From positions 1-36,301 of the forward strand of contig JBBISU010000026.1 of NCBI GenBank assembly GCA_037441225.1: a stretch of DNA of 36,301 bases, read 5' to 3'. The translations under genes and the position numbers were made by a program. Each line of letters starts with the position of its first letter. The first letter of the stretch is position 1. The notes below the pieces were generated by a model. The model was not told where the DNA came from, made no database searches, and saw nothing but the letters and a program-made list of their open reading frames with translations. Positions 7,465-15,140 of the stretch are shown piece by piece. The stretch comes from JBBFMJ01 sp037441225. GTDB lineage: Bacteria; Acidobacteriota; Thermoanaerobaculia; UBA2201.

Positions 7465-9811
7465 AAAAGATGAAAAACTTACGATTCCTGATCTCTTGCC
7501 ATTACTTCCTTTAAAAGATGCAGTAATTTTTCCGGGAGCAATGGTTCCTCTTTTTATAGGAAGACAAAAATCTATGAGAGCTGTTGATGAAGCACTTTCC
7601 TCAAAAAACAGATTGATTTTATTAGTTTCACAAAAGTCAGCAGAAATAGAGGAACCAAAACAAGAAGATATTTACAATGTTGGTACTGTCTCAATTATTT
7701 TAAGGATGGTTAAATTAAGTGAAGGACAAATCAGAATATTGGTTCAAGGTATATCAAGGGCAAAAATTGAGGCAATGACAAAGGAGGAACCAAATCTTCA
7801 GGCAAAAATCTCTTTAATTCAAGAAACAGAGGTTTCAACTGATTCAATTGAAGTTCAAGCACTAATAAGGACGGTTCATGAAAACCTTGATAAATTAATT
7901 TCCTTAGGAAAGCCCTTTTCTGAAGAAATAAGATCTCTGGCTCAAAATATTGAACAACCAGGGCGCTTGGCTGATTTTGTTTCTTCAAACTTAGATTTAA
8001 AAACCTCAGAAAGTCAGGAAATTTTAGAACTCTTTGATCCAATAAAAAGACTAAAAAGAGTAAATGAACTTTTAAACCATGAAATTATGCTTTTATCTGT
8101 CCAGCAAAAAATTTTATCGGAAGCACAACAAGAAATGGACAAAACCCAAAAAGAATATGTTTTAAGACAACAACTAAAAGCAATTCAAAAAGAATTGGGT
8201 GAGTCAGAAGAATTTAAAAGTGAGATTGAAAACTATAGAAAAGCCATTGAACAAAAAAAGATTTCAGAAGAAGCAACAAAAGAAATTGAAAAGCAAATCT
8301 CTCGTCTTGAAAAAATGTCACCTGATTCACCTGAAGCAAATGTTATAAGAACCTACCTTGACACAATAACTTCACTTCCTTGGGCTTTAACATCAAAAGA
8401 TAAATTAAATTTAAAAAGAGCAAAAAAAATACTTGATGAAGACCATTATAATCTTGAAAAAATAAAAGAAAGAATTTTGGAGTTTCTTGCCATAAGGAAA
8501 CTTAAAGGCAATAAAATGAAGGGACCAATTTTATGCTTTGTTGGGCCTCCTGGTGTAGGTAAAACATCCCTTGGAAAATCGATTGCCAGATGTCTTGGAA
8601 GAAAGTTTATAAGAATTTCCTTAGGTGGTGTTAGGGATGAAGCAGAAATAAGAGGACACAGAAGAACTTACATTGGTGCAATGCCTGGAAGGATTATTTC
8701 TGGAATTTTACAAGCTGGCTCTTCTAATCCTGTTTTTATGTTAGATGAAATTGATAAAATTGGCGCTGACTACAGAGGAGATCCCTCTGCAGCACTATTA
8801 GAAGTATTGGATCCAGAACAAAATTTTTCTTTCAGGGATCACTATTTAGGTGTTTCCTATGATTTATCAAAAGTTTTATTTATTGCTACTGCTAATATTC
8901 TGGACACAATCCACCCTGCTTTTTTAGATAGAATGGAAGTGATACATTTATCTGGTTATATAATGGAAGAAAAAATACAGATTTCTTATAAATATCTAAT
9001 TCCAAAACAATTAAAAGAAAACGGAATAACAGAGAAGCATTTATATTTTACTGAAAAAGCATTAAAGAAAATAATTTCACAATATACAAGGGAAGTAGGT
9101 TTAAGGAATTTGGAAAGAGAAATTGGAGCAATTTGCAGAAAAGTTGCTGTAAAGGTTGCAAGTGGTAGATGGAATAAAAGAAAAATAATAACTGAAAGAG
9201 TTGTAGAAAAATATTTGGGACCACCAAGGTATTTTCCGGAAATTTTACTTAAAAAAGACGAAATTGGCATTGCAACAGGACTTGCCTGGACTCCCTTTGG
9301 AGGAGACATACTTTTTATAGAAGCAATTTTGACCCCTGGCTCTGGGAAAATTCAGTTAACAGGGCATTTAGGTGAAGTTATGAAAGAATCAGCTCTTGCA
9401 GCTTTAAGTTTTACAAAAGCAAATGCTAAAAGTTTTTCTATACCTTTAAAAAATTTTAAAGAAAAGGATATACATATACATGTACCAGAAGGTGCAATAC
9501 CAAAAGATGGTCCTTCTGCTGGAATAACAATGGCTTGTGCAATGGTTTCTGCTTTATCAGGGATACCAATAAGAAGAGATGTTGCAATGACAGGGGAAAT
9601 AACTTTAAGAGGAGAAGTTCTTCCAGTTGGTGGAATAAAAGAAAAAGTAATTGCAGCAAGAACTGCAATGATTAAAGATATAATCCTTCCAATGATTAAT
9701 AAAAAAGACATCTCAGAGATTCCAAAAAATTTAATAAAAGGAATAAATTTTCATTTTATTGAAAAGGTTGAGGAAGCAGTTAAGATTGCTTTAAAGGATG
9801 CAGGAAGATAA
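7457..9811 (+). CDS. lon: ATP-dependent protease Lon
   Basis: The protein has 784 residues, normal for bacterial LonA. An N-terminal substrate-binding LAN domain (about 10-205) starts with LPLLPLKDAVIFPG. A coiled-coil linker (about 215-300) precedes an AAA+ module with Walker A GPPGVGKT near residue 362 and Walker B FMLDEIDK. A C-terminal protease domain has the catalytic serine in PKDGPSAGIT (S687) and the lysine in GGIKEK (K728), the Ser-Lys dyad of LonA. It degrades damaged and regulatory proteins in the cytoplasm. It overlaps Hsp20 by 8 bases and thiL by 14. All key motifs are intact. Confidence 0.98.
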   Translation: MSEKDEKLTIPDLLPLLPLKDAVIFPGAMVPLFIGRQKSMRAVDEALSSKNRLILLVSQKSAEIEEPKQEDIYNVGTVSIILRMVKLSEGQIRILVQGISRAKIEAMTKEEPNLQAKISLIQETEVSTDSIEVQALIRTVHENLDKLISLGKPFSEEIRSLAQNIEQPGRLADFVSSNLDLKTSESQEILELFDPIKRLKRVNELLNHEIMLLSVQQKILSEAQQEMDKTQKEYVLRQQLKAIQKELGESEEFKSEIENYRKAIEQKKISEEATKEIEKQISRLEKMSPDSPEANVIRTYLDTITSLPWALTSKDKLNLKRAKKILDEDHYNLEKIKERILEFLAIRKLKGNKMKGPILCFVGPPGVGKTSLGKSIARCLGRKFIRISLGGVRDEAEIRGHRRTYIGAMPGRIISGILQAGSSNPVFMLDEIDKIGADYRGDPSAALLEVLDPEQNFSFRDHYLGVSYDLSKVLFIATANILDTIHPAFLDRMEVIHLSGYIMEEKIQISYKYLIPKQLKENGITEKHLYFTEKALKKIISQYTREVGLRNLEREIGAICRKVAVKVASGRWNKRKIITERVVEKYLGPPRYFPEILLKKDEIGIATGLAWTPFGGDILFIEAILTPGSGKIQLTGHLGEVMKESALAALSFTKANAKSFSIPLKNFKEKDIHIHVPEGAIPKDGPSAGITMACAMVSALSGIPIRRDVAMTGEITLRGEVLPVGGIKEKVIAARTAMIKDIILPMINKKDISEIPKNLIKGINFHFIEKVEEAVKIALKDAGR

Positions 9812-10742
9812 ATTTTTAGAAAGTTTAATTAAAAATTTGCCTCCTTTGAAAAATGGGGAAATTGGGGTAGGAGATGACTCTGCTTTTCTTTTTATTCCAG
9901 AAGGTTCAATTTTAATAACACAGGACAGTTTTTCTGAAAAAATCCATTTTCCTTCTAATTTTCCCTTAAAATATTCAATAAAAAGAGCTTTTCTTGCCTC
10001 CCTTTCGGATATAAATGCAATGGGAGGTAGGGCAAAATACCTTCTTTGTACAATAGGGATTTCTAAGGAAAGAGCAAAAGAATTAAATAGGATTTTTATT
10101 TCCTTGGCAAAGGAATGTGAAAAATATGGAATAAAAATTGTTGGAGGAGATACTGTTTCTTCTGAAAAAGCATATTTTACAATTACTATATTGGGTTTCC
10201 TCCCACAAGGGAAAAAACCACTTTTAAGATCTGAAGCAAAAGAAGGTGAGTATATTTATCTCTCAAATCCTATTGGAAAGATGGGGATTGCTATAAAGGT
10301 TATCAAAGGTGAAAATTTGAAGATTAGCAGTTGGAAAAAGAATCAGTTAATTAAATATTATTTTAATCCTTATATACCATATCCACTTGGAGAAAAACTT
10401 CTTTTAAGGTTTGGCGTAAAATGTTGCATTGATATATCAGATGGACTTGTTATAGATTTATATAGAATTTGCAGGAGATCCAAAATAGGTGCTGAGATAG
10501 AGGAAATATTAATACCTTATGATGAATCAGTTTATCACTCAAATTTATATTTTGAAGAATTAACAAATTTTGTGCTTTCTTCCGGGGAAGAATTTTCTCT
10601 TCTTTTTACTTCTCCAAAACACAATCTACCCTTTCGTAAAATTGGAAGGACTTTCTCGTCAAAGGAACCAGTTGTATTATTGAAAAAAGGTGAAAAAATA
10701 AAAAAATTAAAACCAATTGGCTTTGACCATTTTATTCCTTGA
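9798..10742 (+). CDS. thiL: Thiamine-monophosphate kinase ThiL
   Basis: The protein has 314 residues, typical for ThiL, which phosphorylates thiamine monophosphate to thiamine diphosphate, the last step of cofactor synthesis. Visible motifs include GVGDDSAF near residue 23, ITQDSF, the SDINAMGG block near residue 71, GGDTVSSE, and ISDGL near residue 214, all metal and nucleotide contact regions of this AIR-synthase-like fold. It is the last gene of the 5607-10742 operon and overlaps lon by 14 bases. No other thiamine genes and no THI-box riboswitch are seen nearby. Confidence 0.93.
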   Translation: MQEDKFLESLIKNLPPLKNGEIGVGDDSAFLFIPEGSILITQDSFSEKIHFPSNFPLKYSIKRAFLASLSDINAMGGRAKYLLCTIGISKERAKELNRIFISLAKECEKYGIKIVGGDTVSSEKAYFTITILGFLPQGKKPLLRSEAKEGEYIYLSNPIGKMGIAIKVIKGENLKISSWKKNQLIKYYFNPYIPYPLGEKLLLRFGVKCCIDISDGLVIDLYRICRRSKIGAEIEEILIPYDESVYHSNLYFEELTNFVLSSGEEFSLLFTSPKHNLPFRKIGRTFSSKEPVVLLKKGEKIKKLKPIGFDHFIP

Positions 10743-10750
10743 TTTTTTTT

Positions 10751-10790
10751 ATAAATCCAAAAAATATAATTGAAAGTAAAATATGAGTAG
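10751..10790 (+). repeat. A/T-rich intergenic repeat, copy 1 (after thiL)
   Basis: This 40-base stretch, starting 9 bases after the thiL stop, matches 24046-24084 (15 bases after nuoN) at roughly 80 percent by eye, with the shared core CCAAAAAAT followed by AATTGAAA. Both copies lie just downstream of a plus-strand operon, in the same orientation. Role unknown; it may be a 3' end element. Confidence 0.5.
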
Positions 10791-10848
10791 AAAAAACCCT
10801 CCTTTTTTCTTATAATAAAAAGCTTTAAAGAAGCAAAAATGTTGGCAG

Positions 10849-10905
10849 GGGCTGGGCTTGTTGCAGCCCAAAAATATATTTCACGGGTCGCCACAAGGGC
10901 GACCC
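10849..10905 (-). repeat. Hairpin repeat pair downstream of thiL (R1)
   Basis: Two hairpins lie close together. The first has arms GGGCTG (10849-10854) and CAGCCC (10864-10869). The second has arms GGGTCGCC (10885-10892) and GGCGACCC (10898-10905) around the loop ACAAG. From 10865 to about 10920 the sequence closely matches 36189-36241 near the window end, including AGCCCAAAAA. These GC-rich elements stand out from the A/T-rich surroundings and look like REP-type dispersed repeats. Read on the minus strand the loop is CTTGT. Confidence 0.75.
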
Positions 10906-10993
10906 TTACACCAATGCTCTGCTTTACAAGCACAACTCCTAATATAAAATGAATAAATTTTTTGTAAGTGCAATATTTTTTCTTCAATAAATA

Positions 10994-11002
10994 TGGTAAA
11001 AT
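10994..11002 (+). promoter_or_regulatory. Extended -10 promoter of ssb
   Basis: TG-G-TAAAAT at 10994-11002 lies only 6 bases before ATG 11009, so transcription should begin at or beside the ATG. No Shine-Dalgarno site is present and no convincing -35 is seen. Predicted leaderless start. Confidence 0.55.
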
Positions 11003-11008
11003 ATTTTT

Positions 11009-11422
11009 ATGACATATAATAGAGTAATTTTAGTTGGAAGGGTTGGAAGAGATCCTGATAAAAGAGCCACTACCCAAGGAATTATAGTTTCTCAATTTTC
11101 CCTTGCCACTTCAACCTTTTCAAAGGACAAGGAAACACAAGACAAAAAACAATTTACGGTCTGGCACAGAATTGTTTGTTTTGGAAAACTTGCAGAAAAT
11201 GTCAACAAGTATGTAACTAAAGGAAAATTGGTTTTAGTTGAAGGAAGGATTCATACAAGGGATTGGAAAGATAAAAATGACCAAAAGAAGAGGACCTCTT
11301 TTGAAATCTGGGCTGACCAAGTTCTCTTCCTGGAACCAAAAGGTGGGATTGTTGGAGTAACAGAAGAAGGAGAAGTGGAAGTCCCACCAGAAGAACCAGA
11401 AGAAGAGGATGTTCCCTTCTAA
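11009..11422 (+). CDS. ssb: Single-stranded DNA-binding protein
   Basis: The protein has 137 residues. An OB-fold domain covers about 1-108, starting MTYNRVILVGRVGRDPD and containing WHRIVCFGKLAE and GKLVLVEGRIHTRDW. A short acidic tail ends in EEEDVPF, the tip that docks partner repair and replication proteins in SSB. It coats single-stranded DNA during replication, repair and recombination. The linker is short compared with proteobacterial SSB. It is a single-gene unit with a predicted leaderless promoter. Its last codons and 3' flank are duplicated 76 bases downstream with a hairpin between the copies. Confidence 0.95.
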   Translation: MTYNRVILVGRVGRDPDKRATTQGIIVSQFSLATSTFSKDKETQDKKQFTVWHRIVCFGKLAENVNKYVTKGKLVLVEGRIHTRDWKDKNDQKKRTSFEIWADQVLFLEPKGGIVGVTEEGEVEVPPEEPEEEDVPF

Positions 11423-11441
11423 CTGAAGAACTAAATTTTTT
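11408..11441 (+). repeat. Direct repeat copy 1, over the ssb stop codon
   Basis: This 34-base stretch starts in the last ssb codons (D-V-P-F-stop) and matches 11484-11517 at 28 of 34 positions. It encodes the true end of SSB. See the paired copy. Confidence 0.7.
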
Positions 11442-11447
11442 GTGTAA

Positions 11448-11468
11448 GGGTGGGGCTTGTCCCCGCCC
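11448..11468 (+). repeat. GC-rich hairpin between ssb and the convergent gene (R2)
   Basis: Arms GGGTGGGG (11448-11455) and CCCCGCCC (11461-11468) pair along all eight positions (one T-G pair) around the loop CTTGT. The loop equals the R1 and R4 loop read on the opposite strand, and the flank TGTAAGGG is shared with R1 in that orientation. It lies between convergent genes and could weakly end both transcripts, but it has no T-run. Confidence 0.7.
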
Positions 11469-11483
11469 GAAATTAGTTGTAAA

Positions 11484-11517
11484 GACATTTCCTTCTAACA
11501 GAAGAAGTAAATTTTAT
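11484..11517 (+). repeat. Direct repeat copy 2, over the stop codon of the convergent gene
   Basis: This segment matches 11408-11441 at 28 of 34 positions. In the ssb reading direction it still spells D-I-S-F-stop, a relic of the SSB tip, but it now supplies the last codons and stop of the minus-strand B3/B4-domain gene. It indicates a past local duplication of the ssb 3' end. Confidence 0.65.
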
Positions 11518-12121
11518 TTAAAGAAAAAGTAGTTTCCCTCAAGTTTTTAAGAAAATCTTCCTTTATTTTTTCTTTATTTATATCTTGAGGTAAATAAGAA
11601 ATTAATAATAAGTTTTTGGTTTCAAATTCAACTTTTGTTCTAATACTGTCTGTTATTGGAGTTGAAAAAGGAGAAATTTTATCTTCAATTAATGGCTTAT
11701 TTTTTAAAGAAAATGCTCCTCTTAAAGAAAGAAATTCTTCCTCTTCCCTACCTTTTCTAAAATTTAAAGGAAAATTTAACTTTGATAAATCACAAATACA
11801 ACAAGGAACATTCCATTTTAAAGATAATACATTGCAAAAATCAACTTGTGGGTTTATCATAGGAAAATTTTCTCCTTTTAATATCCTTCTTGCAAGGGCT
11901 TCAAAGGAAGGCCTGTATTTTGTGGGATCACAACCACATTGATGAAATAATTTTCTGATTTTAATAACAGTTTCATCTTTTGACAACTCTTTATCTTTAA
12001 ATCTTTCTTTTAAAAATTTTATTGTATCTTCAATAATTTTTTCTTCCAAATAGGCTTTTTCTCGAACCTCCAAAATAGAAAAAAATAAACACCAACCCTC
12101 TAATTCTAAATTGATTTCCAT
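11495..12121 (-). CDS. B3/B4 tRNA-binding-like domain protein
   Basis: The protein has 208 residues. The central and C-terminal part resembles the B3/B4 domain of the phenylalanyl-tRNA synthetase beta chain as found in stand-alone proteins: YRPSFEALARRIL near 94-106, INPQVDFCNVLSLKWNVP near 114-131, then a D-L-S-K-L segment and strands to the end. Free-standing B3/B4 proteins are suspected to act in RNA binding or editing, but their role is not established. It follows the radical SAM gene by 6 bases, so it is probably the last gene of a four-gene operon. No Shine-Dalgarno site is seen. Its stop codon lies in the duplicated ssb tail sequence. Confidence 0.75.
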   Translation of the reverse strand: MEINLELEGWCLFFSILEVREKAYLEEKIIEDTIKFLKERFKDKELSKDETVIKIRKLFHQCGCDPTKYRPSFEALARRILKGENFPMINPQVDFCNVLSLKWNVPCCICDLSKLNFPLNFRKGREEEEFLSLRGAFSLKNKPLIEDKISPFSTPITDSIRTKVEFETKNLLLISYLPQDINKEKIKEDFLKNLRETTFSLNKIYFFC

Positions 12122-12127
12122 AAGAAT

Positions 12128-13375
12128 TTAATTTGATCTTGGCTTTAATTCTTTATTTATATAAGGTTTTGCTAAAATTTTTAATATTTTTAATTTTAAA
12201 TTATAAATATGCCAGCTTAAATCCCTTGGAACCAAATATTTAGTATCATCAGGATTGACTACAAGAGAAACTTCAATGTTTGGAATGATACCCATTGGTA
12301 TGTTGTTTTTTCTCATTAAATAATAAAGGTGTTGAAAAACCCTTAGCATATCCTTAGAAGAAGGGGATGGAAATTTTTCCATCTGGGAACCCAAAAGGGG
12401 TCTGAAAATGCAAACTGTTGGAAAAGCACCAATTGATGTAATATAATCTATTGCCCTTAAAGTATCCTCTATTGGTTCAATCCCTGCTATAATCTCACCT
12501 GAAACTTTTCCCTTTCCCATAAGTTTTGATGTATATTCAAGGGCTGTAAAAAAAGATTTTTGGCTTATATATTTTTCTTTTCCCGGGCATATCTTTGAAA
12601 AATATTCTAAGTTATGAAATTCATAACAAAAAGAAAAATGGTTAACACCTGCTTCTTTTAAATAGTCATATTTTTTAAGTTCTTCTTTTTTGGAAGGTAT
12701 TGCTTGAAGCCCTACAAAAACACCTACTTCTCTTTTTAATGCTTTTACATATTCAATAGGAATATCTAAGTCCTTTCCATTTTGCCACCCTGAATTAAAA
12801 TGAACAAAGGTTATGTTATTTTCCTTTTTTGCTTCCAAAGCAGTTTCAACCACATCTTCGACAGTTTTTTCTTCCACTTCATTTGCCCCTACATTTAAGC
12901 CTGTTGTACAAAATTTGCAGTTTAAAGGATTTGTTATAGTCCAAAATCTGCAGGTCTGCCCTAAATAAATTCCCAAATATGTTCCTTGAAGTACTCCAAT
13001 CTGGCTCATTGGGACTCCCCTTTTTGTTTTTTTACTATACCATAAAGGGGTTTTTGGGAGTTTTACGGGATAAAATATTTTATTTTCTTCATCTAAAATT
13101 TTATATTCGTTCCTTTCTTTAAAAATTAAATATGGTGAATTTTTTACAAAATCTTCAAAAACAGGAGCATTTAGCCATATATCTTTTTCTTTTGCTGGAA
13201 TTATAATTTCAAGCCCATCACCCAAACCTGCTCTTGTCCTTGAAAAAGCCCTTCCATCTTTTTCAAGTTCACAGCTTCCATCTATTTTTAAACCTTTACA
13301 AAATAGTTCAATTTCCAGGTGTGCTGGGTGTAGTGCTCTCTGGTTTTTTTGGGTCTTTGATAATCCTTTTTGCAA
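12128..13375 (-). CDS. Radical SAM protein with atypical cysteine spacing
   Basis: The 415-residue protein is read from TTG 13375, which has AAGGAG about 8 bases upstream. An N-terminal beta-rich region (about 1-125) precedes a radical SAM barrel (about 130-370). The only convincing cluster motif is C142...C153-K-F-C156, that is C-x10-C-x2-C instead of C-x3-C-x2-C. It is followed by TTGLNVG and later by strands such as VHFNSGWQNG, GEIIAGIEP and VCIFRPLLGSQ, which look like a proper SAM barrel. The substrate is unknown. The start overlaps the upstream small secreted gene by 68 bases; a later start is possible, since conserved features begin after residue 20. Neighbours are a periplasmic-binding-like protein and a B3/B4 protein. 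Confidence 0.75.
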   Translation of the reverse strand: MQKGLSKTQKNQRALHPAHLEIELFCKGLKIDGSCELEKDGRAFSRTRAGLGDGLEIIIPAKEKDIWLNAPVFEDFVKNSPYLIFKERNEYKILDEENKIFYPVKLPKTPLWYSKKTKRGVPMSQIGVLQGTYLGIYLGQTCRFWTITNPLNCKFCTTGLNVGANEVEEKTVEDVVETALEAKKENNITFVHFNSGWQNGKDLDIPIEYVKALKREVGVFVGLQAIPSKKEELKKYDYLKEAGVNHFSFCYEFHNLEYFSKICPGKEKYISQKSFFTALEYTSKLMGKGKVSGEIIAGIEPIEDTLRAIDYITSIGAFPTVCIFRPLLGSQMEKFPSPSSKDMLRVFQHLYYLMRKNNIPMGIIPNIEVSLVVNPDDTKYLVPRDLSWHIYNLKLKILKILAKPYINKELKPRSN

Positions 13376-13721
13376 TATTTGCTCCTTCTTCCTTCCTATA
13401 TAAAACTTTTACAAAATCGCCTTCTTTAAAATCTTTCATTCTGAGGTTCTTTTGTTTGCCAAATAATCTAATCCTATCTTTTTCAAATTTAAACTCCATT
13501 ATTTGATCATCTGTTTTTATTTTAAAAGTATTTTTTTCTTTATCTAATCCGACCCAGAATCCATAAACAACCTCTATTTTAATTTCCCTTACATTTTTTT
13601 CCCCTTTTGGAATTTGAATTTCTTCTTTTTGCTCTTGTTTTTCTACTGGCGCAACTTCTTCTTGGGCAAAAACAAAAAAACTAAAGAAAAAACAAAGTGT
13701 TAAAAATAAGAACTTTTTCAT
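13308..13721 (-). CDS. Small secreted protein with an OB/beta-barrel-like domain
   Basis: The protein has 137 residues. It starts with a clear signal peptide (MKKFLFLTLCFFFSFFVFAQ, about 20 residues), then a Glu/Lys-rich linker (21-45). A beta domain (about 46-125) has the pattern of short DUF5666-like barrels: a VYGFWVGLDKEKN turn, then a MKDFKEGDFVKVLY strand. The tail is Pro/Ser/Thr-rich. AGGAGGT directly precedes the ATG. It lies 8 bases after the preceding gene and overlaps the radical SAM gene. The DUF5666 resemblance is from pattern alone. Confidence 0.65.
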   Translation of the reverse strand: MKKFLFLTLCFFFSFFVFAQEEVAPVEKQEQKEEIQIPKGEKNVREIKIEVVYGFWVGLDKEKNTFKIKTDDQIMEFKFEKDRIRLFGKQKNLRMKDFKEGDFVKVLYRKEEGANIAKRIIKDPKKPESTTPSTPGN

Positions 13722-13729
13722 TTTACCTC

Positions 13730-14224
13730 CTATTCTATCATAACAATCTTTAAATCTTCCTTTTCAGGAAGTGCTAATTTCAAAGCATTGGCAGCTGCTT
13801 TCTTTACTTTTACGATTACCTGACCTTCTTCGTTTATAGTAAAAAAATAAGTTGCACCAAATTGTAATTGTTTTTCCGAACCACAAACAATTGGGATTTT
13901 GCTTTCTTGCGTTTTTGTTACTAAAAACCTTAAAGCCATAGGATCACCATTTACAGAATCATCAAATATAAATAACAATTCTACTTTTTTATCTATAAGC
14001 GATTGAAGTCCCTTTGAAAGATCATTTATTTTTTTTACAAATTCAACTTCAACTTTTAAATTGTAATAACTTGCATTTTTTAATAAATCAGCTGCTTTAT
14101 CCTGATTTTGATCTTTTACTGAAAGAACTCCAATTACAGAGCAATTTGGGCAAACCTGCTTCACAAGATAAAGTTGTTGTTTTGAAGTCAACTCAAATAG
14201 TATATAAATATAAAGAAAAATCAT
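13730..14224 (-). CDS. Half-length ABC substrate-binding-like protein (PF04392 type)
   Basis: The protein has 164 residues. From residue 22 it resembles one lobe of the ABC substrate-binding family PF04392 (TrpX-like): QVCPNCSVIGVLS, then a helix, ELLFIFDDSV, SKIPIVCGSE, GATYFFTINEE and a C-terminal helix plus strand. Full proteins of that family are about 300 residues with two lobes and a signal peptide; here the first lobe and a convincing signal peptide are missing, although residues 1-11 are hydrophobic. It may be a truncated relic or a small single-lobe sensor. It heads a four-gene minus-strand run. A TATAAT box lies 8 bases before the ATG and no Shine-Dalgarno site is seen. No permease or ATPase is nearby. 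Confidence 0.55.
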   Translation of the reverse strand: MIFLYIYILFELTSKQQLYLVKQVCPNCSVIGVLSVKDQNQDKAADLLKNASYYNLKVEVEFVKKINDLSKGLQSLIDKKVELLFIFDDSVNGDPMALRFLVTKTQESKIPIVCGSEKQLQFGATYFFTINEEGQVIVKVKKAAANALKLALPEKEDLKIVMIE

Positions 14225-14232
14225 AATATAAT

Positions 14233-14238
14233 ATTATA
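14233..14238 (-). promoter_or_regulatory. -10 box for the 14224-11495 operon
   Basis: On the minus strand TATAAT (14238-14233) is followed by 8 bases and then ATG 14224, so the transcript would have almost no leader. The region is simple A/T sequence, so chance matches are likely. Confidence 0.35.
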
Positions 14239-14281
14239 ATAAAAAATTTTTTATTTTTCAAATGGATTTTTTTTTAAAATA

Positions 14282-14290
14282 TGGTAATAT
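14282..14290 (+). promoter_or_regulatory. Extended -10 promoter of the nuo operon
   Basis: TG-G-TAATAT at 14282-14290 is an extended -10 box. The expected start is near 14297, giving a leader of about 23 bases with AAGGGAAG before ATG 14320. No strong -35 is seen. No operator for a redox regulator is recognisable. Confidence 0.45.
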
Positions 14291-14319
14291 ATTTTGTAAA
14301 TTTTTTTTAAGGGAAGTTT

Positions 14320-14676
14320 ATGGAAAATTATATACCTTTATTTATTTATGGATTAATTGTTCTTTCTATGCCAATAATAATATTATTATTGGCAAGATTT
14401 TTTATGTTGAAAAAACCTTCTCCTATAAAAGAAGAAGCTTATGAGTGTGGAAATCCTATAAAAACAGAGGCATATGAATATAGATTTTCAATAAGGTATA
14501 TTATTATTGCCATTCTTTTTGTTATCTTTGATGTAGAAACAATTTTTATTTATCCTTGGGCTGTAACTTTTGATAAATTGGGGCTCTTTGGCTTGGTTGA
14601 AATGGTTGTGTTTTTGGTAATTTTAATTGTGGGCTACATTTATGCTTTCAAAGAAGGAGCACTAAAATGGGTATAA
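14320..14676 (+). CDS. nuoA: Complex I subunit A
   Basis: The protein has 118 residues with three membrane helices. The loop after helix 1 has YECGNPI (the conserved Cys loop near the quinone site), then RFSIRYIIIAILFVIFDVET, with acidic residues in helix 2, and YPWAV. It is part of the membrane arm of the proton-pumping quinone oxidoreductase. It is the first gene of an eleven-gene run, with AAGGGAAG before its ATG. It overlaps nuoB by 10 bases. Confidence 0.95.
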   Translation: MENYIPLFIYGLIVLSMPIIILLLARFFMLKKPSPIKEEAYECGNPIKTEAYEYRFSIRYIIIAILFVIFDVETIFIYPWAVTFDKLGLFGLVEMVVFLVILIVGYIYAFKEGALKWV

Positions 14677-15140
14677 ATTTACAGGATTTTTTAATAAACT
14701 GGTGCAGAAAATATTCTGTCTGGCCCTTCCAATTTGGGCTTGCCTGCTGTGCCATAGAAATGATGGCTGCCTTAGATCCAAGATATGATATGTCTCGCTT
14801 TGGAGCAGAAGTTTTCAGGGGTTCACCAAGACAAGCAGACTTAATGATTGTGGCTGGAACTGTTACAGAAAAAATGGCACCAATGGTAAAACGTCTTTAT
14901 GAACAAATGGTTGAACCCAAATGGGTTTTAGCAATGGGTTCTTGTGCTACCTCAGGGGGACCTTATAAGACATATGCAGTTGTTCAAGGTGTTGATCAAA
15001 TTATTCCCGTTGATGTCTATGTTCCTGGATGTCCTCCAAGGCCTGAGGCGTTGATTTATGGGTTCAATTTACTTCAAGAAAAAATTATGAATTATAGAAA
15101 TTTTGGAAGAAAAAGGGGTACTTATGAGCCAGCAAAGTGA
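14667..15140 (+). CDS. nuoB: Complex I subunit B (cluster N2)
   Basis: The protein has 157 residues. The four cysteines that hold the terminal [4Fe-4S] cluster N2 are present: the tandem pair C27-C28 (ACCAIEMM), C93 (GSCATSGGPY) and C122 (VPGCPPRPEA). This cluster hands electrons to quinone at the interface with NuoD. It overlaps nuoA by 10 bases and nuoC by 17. Confidence 0.97.
   Translation: MGINLQDFLINWCRKYSVWPFQFGLACCAIEMMAALDPRYDMSRFGAEVFRGSPRQADLMIVAGTVTEKMAPMVKRLYEQMVEPKWVLAMGSCATSGGPYKTYAVVQGVDQIIPVDVYVPGCPPRPEALIYGFNLLQEKIMNYRNFGRKRGTYEPAK

Noticed and set aside
7731..8042. Minus-strand frame of 103 codons within lon
   Set aside because: It is antisense to a conserved coding region, with low-complexity Leu-rich translation and no start signals.
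9352..9711. Minus-strand frame of 119 codons within lon
   Set aside because: It lies fully within the Lon protease domain; its apparent protein pattern is a mirror of conserved codons.
10535..10987. Minus-strand frame of 150 codons over the thiL end and the R1 repeats
   Set aside because: It covers real thiL coding sequence and hairpin repeats, has no ribosome site and shows no family pattern.
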